A DNA stretch of 64,000 bases from Undaria pinnatifida (taxonomy: Eukaryota > Sar > Phaeophyceae > Laminariales > Alariaceae): positions 7,867,364 to 7,931,363 of the forward strand of contig JABAKD010000027.1 of the NCBI GenBank assembly GCA_012845835.1, read 5' to 3'. Below the pieces are notes generated by a model. The model ran no database searches, had not been told where the DNA came from, and saw only the letters and a program-made list of their open reading frames with translations. The translations under genes and the position numbers were made by a program. Shown here piece after piece: positions 12,950-24,645 of this stretch (its first letter is position 1; every line of letters begins with the position of its first letter).

Positions 12950-13185
12950 CTGATGACGGTTTGAGGCTAACCATGAGAAGATACGACAAAAAAAAAACTT
13001 AGGTCGAAAGGCTGATCACACGAGAAGCTCCTACAAAAGTTACTGCAGGTTGTAGGCTGACTATGAAAAATCATCCCCCAAGCTGCTGTAGATGAAAGGA
13101 CTAACCATGAAGCACTATTTCCAAAAATGCTCTACATTAAAGGCTGATCGTGAAGAACTAATCCCAAAACTACTGTAGAATCACC
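12950..13185. repeat. Four to five degenerate ~50-bp tandem units
   Basis: Each unit has AGGCTGA.C.TGAAGAA-like sequence, then CCCAAAACTACTGTAG-like sequence. It abuts the 3' end of the gypsy remnant. Confidence 0.6.
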
Positions 13186-13207
13186 AAAAACAAAAAAACA
13201 CCAGAAA

Positions 13208-13459
13208 CTAACCAGGGGGGGGAGTGGAAACGATGGGGGCACCACGGGAAGCATCAGAGTTACGCAGCACCCCACGGGATAGGCTCCCATGTCCATGGCG
13301 TTGAAGGCACCACGATCCGGAGATGGCGTTCCGGGCTGTAGTGTAGCGGGCTGGCTGGAGGTCGATCTTAATCGGGCCGGGGTCGTCCAGGAACCGGATG
13401 ATATACGAGCCACCCGCGGAGGGGTCCGGGGGATTTCCCAAGGAGGCGCCAAGTGGCAC
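13208..13459 (-). pseudogene. C-terminal segment of the gypsy polyprotein
   Basis: A minus frame contains GNPPDPSAGGSYIIRFLDDP, then GPIKIDLQPARYTTARNAI and SGSWCLQRH, ending in a proline-rich tail. The segment looks coding by composition and follows the chromodomain-like part. It is not a family I can name, and it may be an extension of the polyprotein. It is in a different frame from the chromodomain fragment. Confidence 0.4.
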
Positions 13460-13649
13460 GCGGTGAGCTATCTTGCCTAGACACCAGAGGCCGTCACGCG
13501 CCCTTTACCAGACGTGTGCCCCGGAGGGGAAGGTGGAGTTGCTGAAGTTGCGAAGCCAAAGGTCGCGGGGGACCAGGGTGTACCCGGGAGCGAGGAAGAG
13601 TTCGCCTTGTGGTCGGGAGAGCTCACGGTGTGCGGCGCCGATGCGCATT

Positions 13650-13919
13650 TTATGGTAGAGGCGATTGGTCTGACGGCGTTGTGTCGGCTTGCCGGACTAA
13701 GATGCGGTGCCTGAAGTGTTGGAGGTCGAGCTCGCGTTCCCACGAGGAGCTGAGACGTCCGACCCAGTGGGTCTCATACGGGACGGCGATGACTCCGCCG
13801 CGGCCGCGTACGAGTGGGTGGCCGGTGATCTGCTCAACCTCGAGGCGCTCCGGCGGTGATGTGACGTCGTCGAGGGTGACGTGGCAGGGGGGCGACTTAG
13901 CAGTGGAAGCTGTGAGCAC
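13650..13919 (-). pseudogene. Chromodomain-like tail of gypsy integrase
   Basis: The frame reads RLEVEQITGHPLVRGRGGV, then HWVGRLSSSWERELDLQHF and RHRIL. The pattern V-E-x-I, R-G-R-x-x, then W-E-x-E-x-D-L-x-x-F matches the chromodomain that many Ty3/gypsy integrases carry at the C terminus to steer insertion toward modified chromatin. The position, 300-600 bp after the integrase core on the same strand, is as expected, but the frame differs from the core, so at least one frameshift lies between. Assignment is by motif only. Confidence 0.65.
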
Positions 13920-14232
13920 GTATGTAGTGAGGTCCGTGGGTAGGCGCTTGGTGATGTCGCTGGTGTCGTCGGCGTTGTGGCAGGGCTTGCATCGTTTGAC
14001 GGAGACGCGTGCTTGGAGTCCCGTCCCGGAAGGTACCGGTATGAAGGAAGGTCGAGGACGAGCAGCTTGTCTTGTAGGGGGCGGTTGTCGGGGGGGTGTT
14101 GAAGGAGGCCGTCGGGTCTACTGCAAGGATGTTGAAGGATCGGTTCCAGTTAAACGAGAGCTTCGTCTTCAGGACGGACGCGTCGGTGCCCTTCCTGACA
14201 CCTTGGCGGATAGTGGAGGCGGAGTTGTAGAC

Positions 14233-15110
14233 CTAGGCCCAGCCGCCAACGGCGAAAGGAAGAGAGGCGAGGAGGGTGGCCATGATGGGCGCGATGCGGC
14301 GTTGTAGACGCAAGACGGTGGGTCGATGGACCTCGCGAACGAGGGAGTAGGCGGGTTGTTGTCGATCGGTGGCAAGTTCGATGTGGACGAAGTGGTCGTG
14401 GTTTAGGCTCTGGTGACCGCTGATATTGTCGGGTTCGAAAACCGAGAGCGGCAGGCGGGGTAGGCGGCCGATGTGGATCTCGCTGGGCGCAAGCCCTATG
14501 GCGGCGGTGACGGAGTTGTTGTAGACCGCCGACACGTGCGATAGCAGCACGTCTCAGTCGGCTTTCTTTTCGTTGCCAACCGTGGAGAGCACCAGGGCCA
14601 GTACATGGTTGACCCGCTCGACGCCGTCGTTGGTGCAGGGGTGGTACGTGCTGGTGTTGACCTTATGGATACCAACGCGGTCGTACACGATGGTCGCCAG
14701 CTTGGAAATGAACTGTTGGTCATTGTCGGAGAGGAGCGCCACCGGGCACCCCCGAACAGGGATGTACTTGTTGAGCAGGATGTCGGTAATTCCGGCGGCT
14801 GTGAAGTTTTCTGCCGAGACAGCGAACATATCGGCTCGACGGCTGAAACGGTCGGTAAATAAAAGGATTTGCACGTTCCCGCGCGGTGTGAGAGGCAGGG
14901 GCCCGAAGTAGTCGCCGCTGACGGTGATGCCAGGGCCGTTGGGCAAAGGGAGGGGGAAGGTGGGCCAGTGAATGGTGTGTTGGGAGATCTTGCGGGCCTG
15001 GCAGTGAAGGCAGCGACGGATCCACCAGCGGGCGGAAACATTCATGCCGATCAACCAGAAAAAAAACGTGCCAGCATGCGAACCGTCCGGGTAACTTGCA
15101 GGTGTAGGGA
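14233..15110 (-). pseudogene. Gypsy integrase (zinc finger end, DDE core, C-terminal part)
   Basis: In one minus frame the segment shows the WWIRRCLHCQARK end of the H2C2 zinc-binding module and then the DDE core: Asp in SGDYFGPLPL, Asp in LLSDNDQQF and Glu in DGVERVN. The usual Gly of S-D-x-G is Asp here. A TGA at 14556-14554 interrupts where a Trp (W-D-x-L-L) is normal. The frame then continues unchanged through LLSHVSAVYNNSVTAAIGLA and GRLPRLPLSVFEP to 14233. Family knowledge: this enzyme inserts the cDNA copy into the genome. Upstream of the zinc module (15146-15760) lies a proline-rich spacer in another frame. Confidence 0.9.
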
Positions 15111-16064
15111 GGTGTTGGCTTGGTTTGTCTTCACCCAGGGGCGCATCAGCATTGGGATGTAGACGCACGGGGAATGGGGGGCGGGCGGTGGTAGTTTGTT
15201 CCCGGGTTGGGATGTGGGCGGTCGTTGTACCAGAAGGCTGTTTCGTCGTCAGTGCGGTGCAGTCTGCTTTTGGCGGCAAGAGCACCGACGTCGGAAAGCT
15301 GTGGGCGCTGTGCCGAGGGAACGGAATTCAAGAGATCAGTCGACGGTGGAGACGGGGAGTCCAACGATGGGAAGCAGATGGCGGCGCAGCACACGGGCTC
15401 TGCGCGTTGTTCGCCCGCCCAGTCTTCGTAGGTGTATCGCTCGACGCTGATGAGGAGGTGGGGGTCATCGTCGAGGTCGACAACGGGCTCCGGTAGTGGA
15501 AGCGTCGGTGTTGATCGGGGCGGCGGAGAAGACGTCGAAGGAGGGGCCGGCCTTGGTAAGGTTGGTGCGGGTGACGCAGGCGGCTTGGGGGCAGTAGCTG
15601 AAGGCGCTGTCGTTTGAGGAAGCCTCGGCTGGGCCCCGGCGGGGGCGTGGGCGGTCGACGGGTAGATGTAGGTCTTCTGGATATAAGGAAGGGGGCGAAT
15701 GTTACAGGGTCTAACGCGAGACAGTCGAGTTGAATCAGTTTCTGTGGGTTTGCACCACACGGTGGCGTTAGTACGTTAAAAACCGCTGGTTACGGACGGC
15801 GTCCGAGGCCATGGTCGGCGGAAGGTCGAGGGGTTCCCGCGGCGGCGGCGGCGGCGCAATGGCGGGTCCGAGAAGAGATCAGACCCAAAAGCGATGGTTC
15901 CGTGGCGCCCATGGTGGACGGTGGGGAGACGACGGGTGGCCTGTAAGCCGAGCCAGGTGGAGCGCCGGTGTTTACGGTGGCATTCTCGGGGCCGACGAGC
16001 GGCCCGGCGGTGGAATCGCGGGTCGAAATAGGCCCGACGAAGTTGTTGGGGTCGCCGGCGTGCT

Positions 16065-16520
16065 CTATGCGTGATCCAAGTAGGCGGAAGACGCCAAAGT
16101 CGTCGGAGATGAGGGGAGGAGGATGGATGGTTGGAATGGGTATTGAAGGGGGGATACAAGCCCACCCAAGCCGATACCCGGCGTAGGCGGCTCGTTCTGT
16201 GCGAAGCCGCAGGGGCGGATGAGGTAGATGCCAACAATGTCGGGGCCAGTGGGGCGGTTGCGTCCGGTGCGGTCGGCGTCGGTGGCTGGTTGAGCGAGTA
16301 AGGAAAGGACGTCGGCGTTGCCGATGGCCGTACCTTTGCGGCACTCCAGCGCGTAGGTGTAGACCGAAAGGAACTCGAGCCAGCGCCGGACGCGAGCGTT
16401 GCGTTCGCCAACCTTGGCGATGTTCTCGAGTGCCTTATGGTCCGAATATATCTGGAATTGGGTGGACCACAGATGCCCGCGGAGTCGTTTCATTGCCCAG
16501 GCGATTGCGCTCTCACTTTT
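16065..16520 (-). pseudogene. RNase H domain of gypsy pol (5'-truncated)
   Basis: The segment reads AIAWAMKRLRGHLWSTQFQI, then YSDHKALENIAKVG, VRRWLEFLSVYTYALECRKG and NADVLSLL. This is the retroviral-type RNase H that follows reverse transcriptase in Ty3/gypsy pol: the A-I-x-W-A helix, the x-D-H-K-A-L strand with its catalytic Asp, and the N-A-D-x-L-S end with the last Asp. The N-terminal part with the first catalytic residues is missing. The reading frame upstream of Ala-Ile-Ala runs into MITE-derived sequence. After the domain a proline-rich stretch leads to a stop at 16065. Confidence 0.88.
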
Positions 16521-16575
16521 TTTCTCAAAAATCAGTTTTTTGGGATAAGGTGTAGAGCTACCCAAATGACTTTAG
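16505..16575. mobile_element. Fragment of family A MITE at the broken edge of the gypsy element
   Basis: The sequence around TTTTTCTCAAAAATCAGTTT matches the interior of the family A copies (compare 3250-3300 and 41500-41580). It sits exactly where the RNase H homology stops. Confidence 0.55.
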
Positions 16576-16626
16576 GTAGAGCCGCACCCTTTCCGCTGTA
16601 GCGCGCACGTCTTAATTTGGTGTTTA

Positions 16627-17370
16627 AGATAGGGGCCTGGTAACAGACACAAGGCACCCTCTTGAAGGTCTCTCTACTAGGCAGGTTCCACGATGGTCAC
16701 TAACTTGTGTCGGATAAGCTCTTGTAATCCCACCATAATACTCGTAGCCAAGGGATTGAACTGAGCGCTAATCGCGCCGCAAATCCACGAAGCAAATGCA
16801 TCATCCCTTTTTTCCCCTACGCACTCATGCCTTCAAAGACGTATGAAACCCTTTTTATACCCTGTATCCGCATTCCAAATCGTTTGTCTTGTTAGGACCC
16901 CAGGGCAATGGCATAACACTAGCCCACCCTGATGAGCCGTATATGTAGAAATATGGAAGATTCAGGGAAGCACAGGTTTCACGGTCTAGAACATGAGTCG
17001 AAGATGCGGCTCTTCAAAACCCACTCCTACGCCCTCTACCCTGTGAGGCTACGAGGAGAGAATGCCCTGCCGACGACGCCATGTACTATACGATAGGGCC
17101 CTGGTAACAGACACAGGCCACCCTCTTGCAAGTCTCTCTACTAGGCACAGATTCCACTTTTGTCACTCACTTATACTAGAGAAGCTCTTGTATTAATCCC
17201 ACTAGCCACGGATAAAACTTACCGCTAACCGCGCTGCCAGTTCATGAAGCACTTGCACCATCCCCCCCTCAAAAGGCTTGTGGAACCCTTTTTATACCGT
17301 ATCCGCAACCTGGATCCTTTGTCTTGTTAGGCTCCCACGGCAATACCATTACGTTGGACTTCAGATACGG
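16627..17370. repeat. Direct repeat pair of ~290 bp
   Basis: GATAGGGGCCTGGTAACAGA at 16627 recurs at 17093. Both continue with ACCCTCTTG.A.GTCTCTCT, a TTTATACC..GTATCCGCA block and TTGTCTTGTTAGG. The segment between (16905-17050) is similar to 10990-11130 (GTCGAAGATGCGGCT). Confidence 0.7.
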
Positions 17371-17380
17371 CGAGGACGCG

Positions 17381-18773
17381 TTTGGACGCATGCTTTACGG
17401 TAGCGGCTTCGCCTACAATTGCAGAGGCTGCTGTTCACTCGAGAGACTCATCCAAACACTCGACGCCGAGAAAAAACAATAAAAGAGCAAACCCATCAAA
17501 CAATTGTTGCAACGGTGGGGAGCTGAGGAAGAACGGGGGATCGGTTGGATGGAACGCGCGCGCTGAGGTTATCGGGTTGTGGCCGTGACGCCCGTCACCG
17601 GCGCTCGCATGCGTCGAACTGGGGGGGATGTTGCAGCTCTGGGGCGCCGGCAACACACGGGGGATCCGTCGTCTGGGAGGCGCACAAGCTGGTACCAGGC
17701 CGTGACCGGGATGCTCGCTTTGCACCAACCATAGTTATGTGTTGGGAAGGGGGGATGTTGCAGCGCGTGGAGGCCACGCTATACTGAGATGTGTGGCCAT
17801 TGTCCAGACCAAGGCCACGTGGAGGAGCTTATCTGTATCAGCGGGATCTAGCTTTTGAGAAGCTCCCGCCGTATCAGGTATCACCTGGTATACTCCTTGG
17901 AAATAAGGAGGGGTTTTCCCGGCAAGGGGGTCGTCCCGTTTGGGCGTGGAAATTCGCAAATGGATCACGCCCAACATAACACCTCGTGTCTAATCGACAC
18001 GACCCAAAGAGACCAACAGAAATACATATATATATATACCATCACTTCAAGTGCCAATCGATATGTCCCCGTCAAGCGCCCACCCATCGTAGCACGGATC
18101 ACCCGTGATCGCCCGCTTAGATCCACGTTATTCGACCGCGTTGATAGTGCGCGTTCAAACTATGACAATCAGAGACTTAGTGCCTAGTCTCTGGAGAGAG
18201 GCAGAGCCTAACTCGTCCCCTGCACGAATTCAAGACAGCCAGGTGTGGCCAGTCTCGGGAGTAGGGGGCAAGGTCCTAGGGCACCGCCGTGCTCGCGTGA
18301 CAACTTGGCAGCCTTCTAGGAAGAGCATGCACCAACAGTACAGGTATCATCGTGCGCGTGCGTGTCGTCCACCTCCTTACGTTGCACTTCGGGTACGTCC
18401 CCTTAGCCAACAGCCCTGGCTTGCTTCTAGTGCCGGAAGCTGTATACCAGGTACTATTGTAATCGTTCCTCTCTTGTTTTTAATATTTCCGCCCTCTTGA
18501 ATTCCCAAGGGCATTAATAAACGACGCGTCGACTTCTACAGAGACCAGGTGCAGTGGGGGTCTCTCTACAGTGCGGGTTGAATAGTGACTGTTGCCAGTA
18601 TAGTGCCGGTGAAACCGCTTGGCACGGCTGGAACCAGCCGCAGTAATACCCGTGTCGGACTTTACTTAATAGTGCCGGTGTCCGGTATACTGCTCGTGCT
18701 TTTTGGCTGTTGGCTGGCACATAGCGGCACTCACTGCAGAGAAACCACCGCTGTATACAGTACCTGTAGCTAT
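17381..18773. other. No gene recognised
   Basis: GGGGGGATGTTGCAGC occurs twice (about 17622 and 17750); a TA microsatellite lies at 18026. 18575-18770 resembles the TACAG...CTGTA elements. Confidence 0.4.
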
Positions 18774-19030
18774 GACGCGTGCTACGATAGAGGCGCACCA
18801 CTTTTCTTCTGAGGTTTCCTCAATTTGGGAGCTTAAGACATACCTCTCCCGAAAACTGATTTGGAGAGAAATAAAACTGCTACCGGATGAAAAATCCCAT
18901 GGCCTAGGGTACACGACGAAAATCACGCAAAAAACTAAGGGGGCGTATTTTCCGACGATTTTGGGTTAAGGAGCCCCGTCATTCAGAAACCAATTTCGCC
19001 AAAAAAAGGTACACCTCTATCGTAGCATGT
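18774..19030. mobile_element. Family A MITE copy (inverted relative to 3056)
   Basis: The termini are GACGCGTGCTACGATAGAGG and CCTCTATCGTAGCATGTGC. It holds GCTTAAGACATACCTCTCCC and TTTTCCGACGATTTTGGG, the reverse complement of the interior at 3056. Confidence 0.82.
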
Positions 19031-19570
19031 GCCCTGTCTGTATATCCATGTCTACTGTAGATAGAAGACTACCTGATATTTATTGGCTACCAGGTATTAA
19101 TAACAATAATACTATTAGTAGAAATTTGCTTAATTTTTCAATGTTAGATTGGGCGATTCGCCCCATCATGGGGGGGGGGGGGGGGGGGGGGTTGTGTGCA
19201 AAGACAAGACAAGCACTGTCGTGACCGAGCGCCTGTTCTGTATATTTGCTCTGTTACGCTTACTCCAATCAAGTCTCAAGCATGCTACCAGTATGCCGAT
19301 CGTTCCTTTCTCCTCTCCTGATAATAGCTCTATAATAACGACGATAAACGTTCAGACAAAAACCGTAACATAGCTTGCGCAAGTCCCACACTACCCAGAA
19401 AGATGACATTCCGGGTGGCTATCTCCACCGAAACTGACCCTCAGGGGACAGGCCGGGTCGACATACACACGCACCCGTATACAACGGCAGCTTGCGCTGC
19501 CGGGGTTGTAACGAAGACCACTGATAGGGACAGCTTACGCTATACCTACAATGGGACCCGAAGGGTGCGC

Positions 19571-19682
19571 CAGCTAGCGTTGGGCTGCGAAAGCAACTGA
19601 GTTAAATCGACACACGACGCGTGTGAAAATACGTGGAAGTGTGGTGAGCTAAAGCTTTATTTTTCCCCATCCGCCGGAGGAT
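19571..19682 (+). repeat. Family D repeat copy
   Basis: It holds GAGTTAAATCGACACACGAC, AAAATACGTGGAAGTGTGG and CCCCATCCGCCGGAGGAT followed by poly-A. Confidence 0.75.
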
Positions 19683-22234
19683 AAAAAAAAAAAAAAAAAA
19701 AAAAAAAAAGCCAAAGAAAAGTTATCACCAAGGCTACGGTCGGACGGGTACTTCCTTTTTCATTGTGGAGTTTGAGCCACTCGCACGTGTGACTCTGTAC
19801 CTCACTTGACAAAACGGCACCACGCGAGCTGCTTCCTTCGCGCATCGCAGCGACGCATTCCATGGCGGATTCATACCGCAAAAAAAAAAAAAAAAAAAAA
19901 AAGCGAAGACCGCAAAGGAACAGGGGGGACACTCACACGAGTGAGCCCCCCGAGCCACCGAAAAAAAAAGGTCCCAACATTGACCCCCCTCCTAGCGAAG
20001 CCACGGTCTTACGTAGCCAGTCATATTCTTCTCCACATTATGAGTTTACTTGGAATGCGAGCCCATCCATCCTTCCTTTATTATTTATTATTATTTCCGG
20101 CGCCTCCCCCCGCCCCCCGCCCCCCCCCCCCCCTCCCCTCTCCCCCCCCAATGCTCCCTCCGTCTTTTGTAAAACAAAACTCAGAAATCGATCAAATCAC
20201 CAGACAAAAAAAAAAATGACGGAAAATATTATACTCAGCATCTTTCATCTACCAGTCAATTAGCCAGTCAAGTCAGTTTTTATCTACTACTAGGGCAACC
20301 AATATAATAAAATGGTGGTAAGTCTTAAAAGTCAGTGGCGATGACGCCGCGTTTCCATGGGAATCTTCGGCCACTAAAACCACCACCACCACCGTGGATA
20401 ATAATTGGAATACGTGTAACTACCGTACCAGGTACGCACGATACCATCATTTCATAACACCACCACCACAACCGTCGCGGTGTATGACGGGTCAGTCGTG
20501 GTGTCATGTATGACGTATCATAGCAAAACAATTTCGAAATACAATTAACTGTAATAAAGTATATATATACCACACGGACGGCTGGCGTGCCCCCCCCCCC
20601 CCCCCACCCCCCCCAGCACTACCCACACTACTACTGAAAATATACTACTGCCCACGCAACGTATATAAAGTATAGTACAGAGTCGTTCCACCTCTCTCTC
20701 TCCCACGCTGCTCGCCGTACCCAGCGGCTAGATTGTCCATGCCTTGCTCTACCGGATGCGTGCCTTCCTCTCATGTGAAAGGGGCGTCACGCAACATGAA
20801 AACTACTTCACTTTCTCAACGAAAACCCACACAGATACGCCCCCCCCCCCCCCCCCCCCCCCCCCCGCTCGCAAAAAAAAAAAAAAAAACCCGGCAAAAA
20901 TAGGACAAAAAAAATCGTCATGTCTCAACGACCAAGTAATTTTGTGTTGTTTTTTTTTGTGCCTTACGTACCATCATAATCTACAGTAGCAGTAGTAGCG
21001 GTAAGATAGCGTAGGGCTGTTATCATGGGCCCGTCTTCTGTTTTCGATGACCAGTTGTGGTGGGTAGTTAAGCCAGCCAAACAGCGCTCGCGAGGGGAGG
21101 CGGAGAGAGGGGGGCACAAAGCCAATGACAACAACAACAGCAACAACCCGCAGTAAAGAAAGAAAAAATGGAGGCAGGTAGGTCAGGAGCTACAACAGCA
21201 CCACACCAACAACGCGAATATTCTCCCCCCACTCCTCGTACGAGCGCAACAACGAACACAGCAGCAACAGCAGCAGCAGCAGCGGCAGCATTAGTAGCAA
21301 GCACCATTACAGCAAAAGCGGCAGCAAAGCCGCAGGTAGAGCGGGAAACCCGCAATAATAGACTAGTCGGCTAGCACTTCAGTATTCCTTGTCTTCCTCC
21401 AACACGCTACCATTAGCTGTAAAACTCCATTCCCCGCGGAGATACCCCTATATAAACTACGAGTAATGGCAATCGTCGCTATATAATACACCACCATTAC
21501 TCTTGTAGCCAAATCAACCAACCAATAAATAAGCAATCAACTAACCAAATCACCCAACCGCACGCGGCAGGCGGGCACTCTACATGTAAGCACCAATGAG
21601 TCGATCATCATTGTACGAAAACACGATTTTTTTTTTCCTTGCGTTACCGCAACAACAACCAAAAAACGACCAGCACATCAATCGATCGCTGGGAGACGAA
21701 AAATGGCTGCGCCCTGGGAAGACAACAAAAAAAGCAACAACAAAAAAAACGAGACGAAAGACTCTTCTCAGAAAGGGGTGAACAGCAAGCGAGCGAGCCA
21801 TTATCAGCGTGGTACACATCCATCCATCAACCATCCATCAACATCAATCATCACGGAATCATCACGGCAGCGAGGAAAATAACCAGAAAAATAAGTGCGA
21901 TTTTTTTTTTCCCCCGACCGAAACGAAGTCGCCGAAAAACAAACGGGGCTTGGGAGGTACAAACTCCCTATATCCCCTGCTCGGGGCTGGGGAAAGAGGA
22001 CAGAAAACCCCCTCCCCCTTCAACCATTCGTGCGTGCATGAGTTAATAACGAGCGCGTACACCTACCTACCAAATGGGCTCGAATATAAGGTTCGTTTCG
22101 GAATCAAAAATAATACCAAACGGTTCTTTTATTTCTGACCAGAGTGGAGTTTCGCAAGTCTCAAAAAAGCTGCAGCTAAATAAGCTGGTTCTACCTCTCG
22201 CTCTTGTTTAGACAAAGAAAAAAAAAGGGGGGGG

Positions 22235-22440
22235 CTTTCCACGGGTCAGGTCAGGGCAATCAACGGTCGGGTCGGGTCGGGTCAGAACCCGACCCGAACC
22301 GAGCCGCGAGATTCGAAAACCTCCTGACCCGTCCCCCGACCCGTGAGATCCGAATATCTCCCGGCCCGACCCGACCCGTGAGATTTCGAACACCTCCTGG
22401 CCCGGCCCGACTTCACCCACGAGAATTCAAAACCTTTTCA
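22235..22440. repeat. GGGTC/GACCC-rich repeat
   Basis: GGGGCTTTCCACGGGTCAGG opens a block of GGGTC then GACCC repeats with inverted symmetry, related to 33110 and 48905. Confidence 0.6.
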
Positions 22441-22967
22441 ACCCATGAACAGTCGTGGAAAAAACGGGCCTACACATAAAACGCTCGGGGTAAACGTCCG
22501 AAGTGCCAGTAGCCCCGGCAATCCCACCTCCCTCCCTCTCGTCATTAGGGAACGGAAGGGGGGTGTGGGGTGGGGGGGTGTGGGGTGGGGTTAAACGATG
22601 ACGAACCGTGGATATCATGCGCAATCCATCCATCAAAAGCAAAAAAATCACAAAGGAGAACACCATGCGCAATCGATCCGCCAAGAACAAAAATAAAATG
22701 TGACCGGGGAAGAGACACAGATACAATCCGAAGCAGGGATAAGAACACGAACAAGAACAAGAACAAGCTCAAGAGCAAAAATAAAAACAAGCATCACAAC
22801 AAGAACACGAAAGCAGCAGCAGCATTAGCGCGTGGTAGGATTAATAGTATGTATGGTATAGTTAGCGGTAGAAATGGAAACTGGTGGCTGGGAAAAGCGG
22901 GGGGCAGGCAAAGCGACAGAACCCAACAAAAAGACAACATCGACCGTCTCTGAAGCACGCCTCTTCT

Positions 22968-23096
22968 CTTTCTTCGTACAGCAAGCAAAAAAAAGCCTCT
23001 TGTTTTGTTCATCCTTCTCCGTACAGCAAGCAAAAAAGGCCTCTTGTTATATTTTATCCTTCTCCGTAAAGCAAGCAAAAGCCTTTTGTTTTTTAA
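22968..23096 (+). repeat. Three tandem ~45-50 bp units
   Basis: The repeats of CTTCTCCGTACAGCAAGCAA followed by GCCTCTTGTT diverge slightly. Confidence 0.7.
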
Positions 23097-24040
23097 TTCT
23101 TGTTGTCGCCCCCCCCCCCCCCCTCCCCCCCAATTATAATCCCGCTTTACTACAAGTACTCAACCACGACCAACCAAAACCAAAACAGCTTTCTGCCTTC
23201 GCCTCTCAATCTTCATCTCAATATCTTCTCTCTCCTTATATCTTCCTCCTTCTCCTCCACGCCGTCGCACCACATGATGTTCTCAACTCAGCGCTGGAGG
23301 CTAAAAGTGTTGGGGGGAGCAGGGACTGGGTCGGGCCAAAAATATCCCATGCCCCAGCCCAGCGCGCCCCCACCACTGTCCCCCGCGCACCCGACATCAT
23401 CATCAAGCATTACGATGTCGCGGTGCATGTAACATAGTTATTGCACCCCTCTCCCCTCTTCCCTCCCCCCCTCCTTAATCCAAACATGCTAGCGAAGAAA
23501 ACGCAAACCTGTTACATGCGATGCGCTTCAGTTCTATTTCCCAGCAACGTAGCGTAGCTCTCCCATCTTTCTAGTCCTTTGTCTTAATTCGACCCCGTTC
23601 GAAGCTCAGTGGGTAGTGCCACAGGGCAGTGCTTCCCCCCACCACCCCCCACCATTTTTTTTCTTGGGAGCGCAAAAAAAAAGGCAAAAACGACCAAAAA
23701 AAGGGCACAAATCAAAATTAAGACATAAAAAGCAAAAAGCAAAAAACTCAACACACACAACATAAAAGAGGAAAAAAGTAAAAAAAAAAAAAAAAAAAGC
23801 AGAAAAAGTACTCTGCCATGTCGTAGTGCGCGCGCCCAAAAACCAAGGGCTCGACGAGAGGCGTGTACCACGTGGCGAGCCCTGCGACCCGCACCTGTCC
23901 CGTCTCTAACGCGGAACAAGTGAACTTGATCGGGCCTGTCTTTTGATTCACCCTCACCGTATATCCCCATCTCCTCCCATCCCAGACCCCTAACACCCTT
24001 CATCGACCCCCAAACTAAGCCCTAAGACCACAAAACCACC

Positions 24041-24292
24041 GCCGACAAAAAGTCGGTTTAACGACCCAGAAGCCGGTTTAACTCCGACAACAATTCGGTT
24101 TAAAGCCCACAAAAGGTCGGTTTAATGACCCAAGCCGATTTTAAAAGACGACGAAAGTCGGATTAATGACCAAGTCGGTCTTAAAAGCCGACAAAAAGTC
24201 GGTTTAATGACCCAAGCCGGTTCAAAGCCGACAACAGTCGGTGTGAAAGCCGACATAAGTCGGTTTAACGACCAAGCCGGTTTAATGACCCG
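24041..24292. repeat. Degenerate tandem repeat with palindromic core
   Basis: About seven units share GCCGACAAAAAGTCGG (self-complementary) and GGTTTAATGACCCAAGCC. It lies 250-500 bp downstream of the RRM gene stop on the coding strand. Confidence 0.75.
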
Positions 24293-24539
24293 CGGCGTGC
24301 TTCGTTTTAACCCCGCCCCCCGCCCCCGCCCCCTCCAAAACCATCATCCTCCTCTTCATGTCCGCGCTAAACCGCCTGCCAGATGCAGCCCAATCCAACC
24401 CAGCCCAGCCCAATACCTCCCCCCAAGCCCCCTTTTCCCATCCCGCCTTGCTATACAAGGATGCCCCCCCCTCCCCTCCCCTCCCCCCCCCCCCCCCCGC
24501 TCTGCCATCAGATCGATCGACTGTCGCTGTAATAATAAC

Positions 24540-24645
24540 CTATTTCCGGTCCAAACGGACAGTAAGGCGGCGCTCGTGTAGCATGGTGTTGTTCAGCTCA
24601 GCAACGGCGGTTTCCGATTCAACCGGATCGGAGTACCTCACCAGC
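24540..24645 (-). CDS. RRM protein terminal exon: end of RRM3 and stop
   Basis: The exon is 106 nt. Acceptor GGGCCAG precedes 24645, and a TAG stop lies at 24542-24540. It reads LVRYSDPVESETAVAELNN, then TMLHERRLTVRLDRK and stop. This completes RRM3, and the protein ends almost exactly at the end of the domain. The ending VRLDRK resembles IRLDRK at the end of RRM1, suggesting RRM1 and RRM3 derive from a duplication. The acceptor follows an extremely C-rich intron end (on the coding strand) with no AG for 258 nt. Confidence 0.88.

Larger units (their letters stand above)
13200..16520 (-). mobile_element. Truncated, decayed Ty3/gypsy retrotransposon (pol 3' part)
   Basis: Minus-strand fragments appear in the order of a chromovirus-like pol: RNase H (16520-16065), a proline-rich spacer, integrase (about 15100-14233), a chromodomain-like tail (13920-13650) and a final C-terminal segment (about 13460-13200). 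Protease, reverse transcriptase and gag are absent. The 5' side is cut inside RNase H, where a fragment of the family A MITE abuts it. Frameshifts and stop codons break the frame at several points. No LTRs were recognised on either side. The element is inactive as found. Confidence 0.85.
19683..24040. other. Repeat- and homopolymer-rich intergenic DNA
   Basis: Poly-A at 19682-19708 and 19880-19902, poly-C at about 20120-20135, 20590-20605 and 20840-20866, AGC/ACA runs near 21260-21290. No frame with recognisable protein content. Confidence 0.5.

Noticed and set aside
13609-14307. 232-codon plus-strand frame
   Set aside because: Shadow of the minus-strand gypsy pol region.
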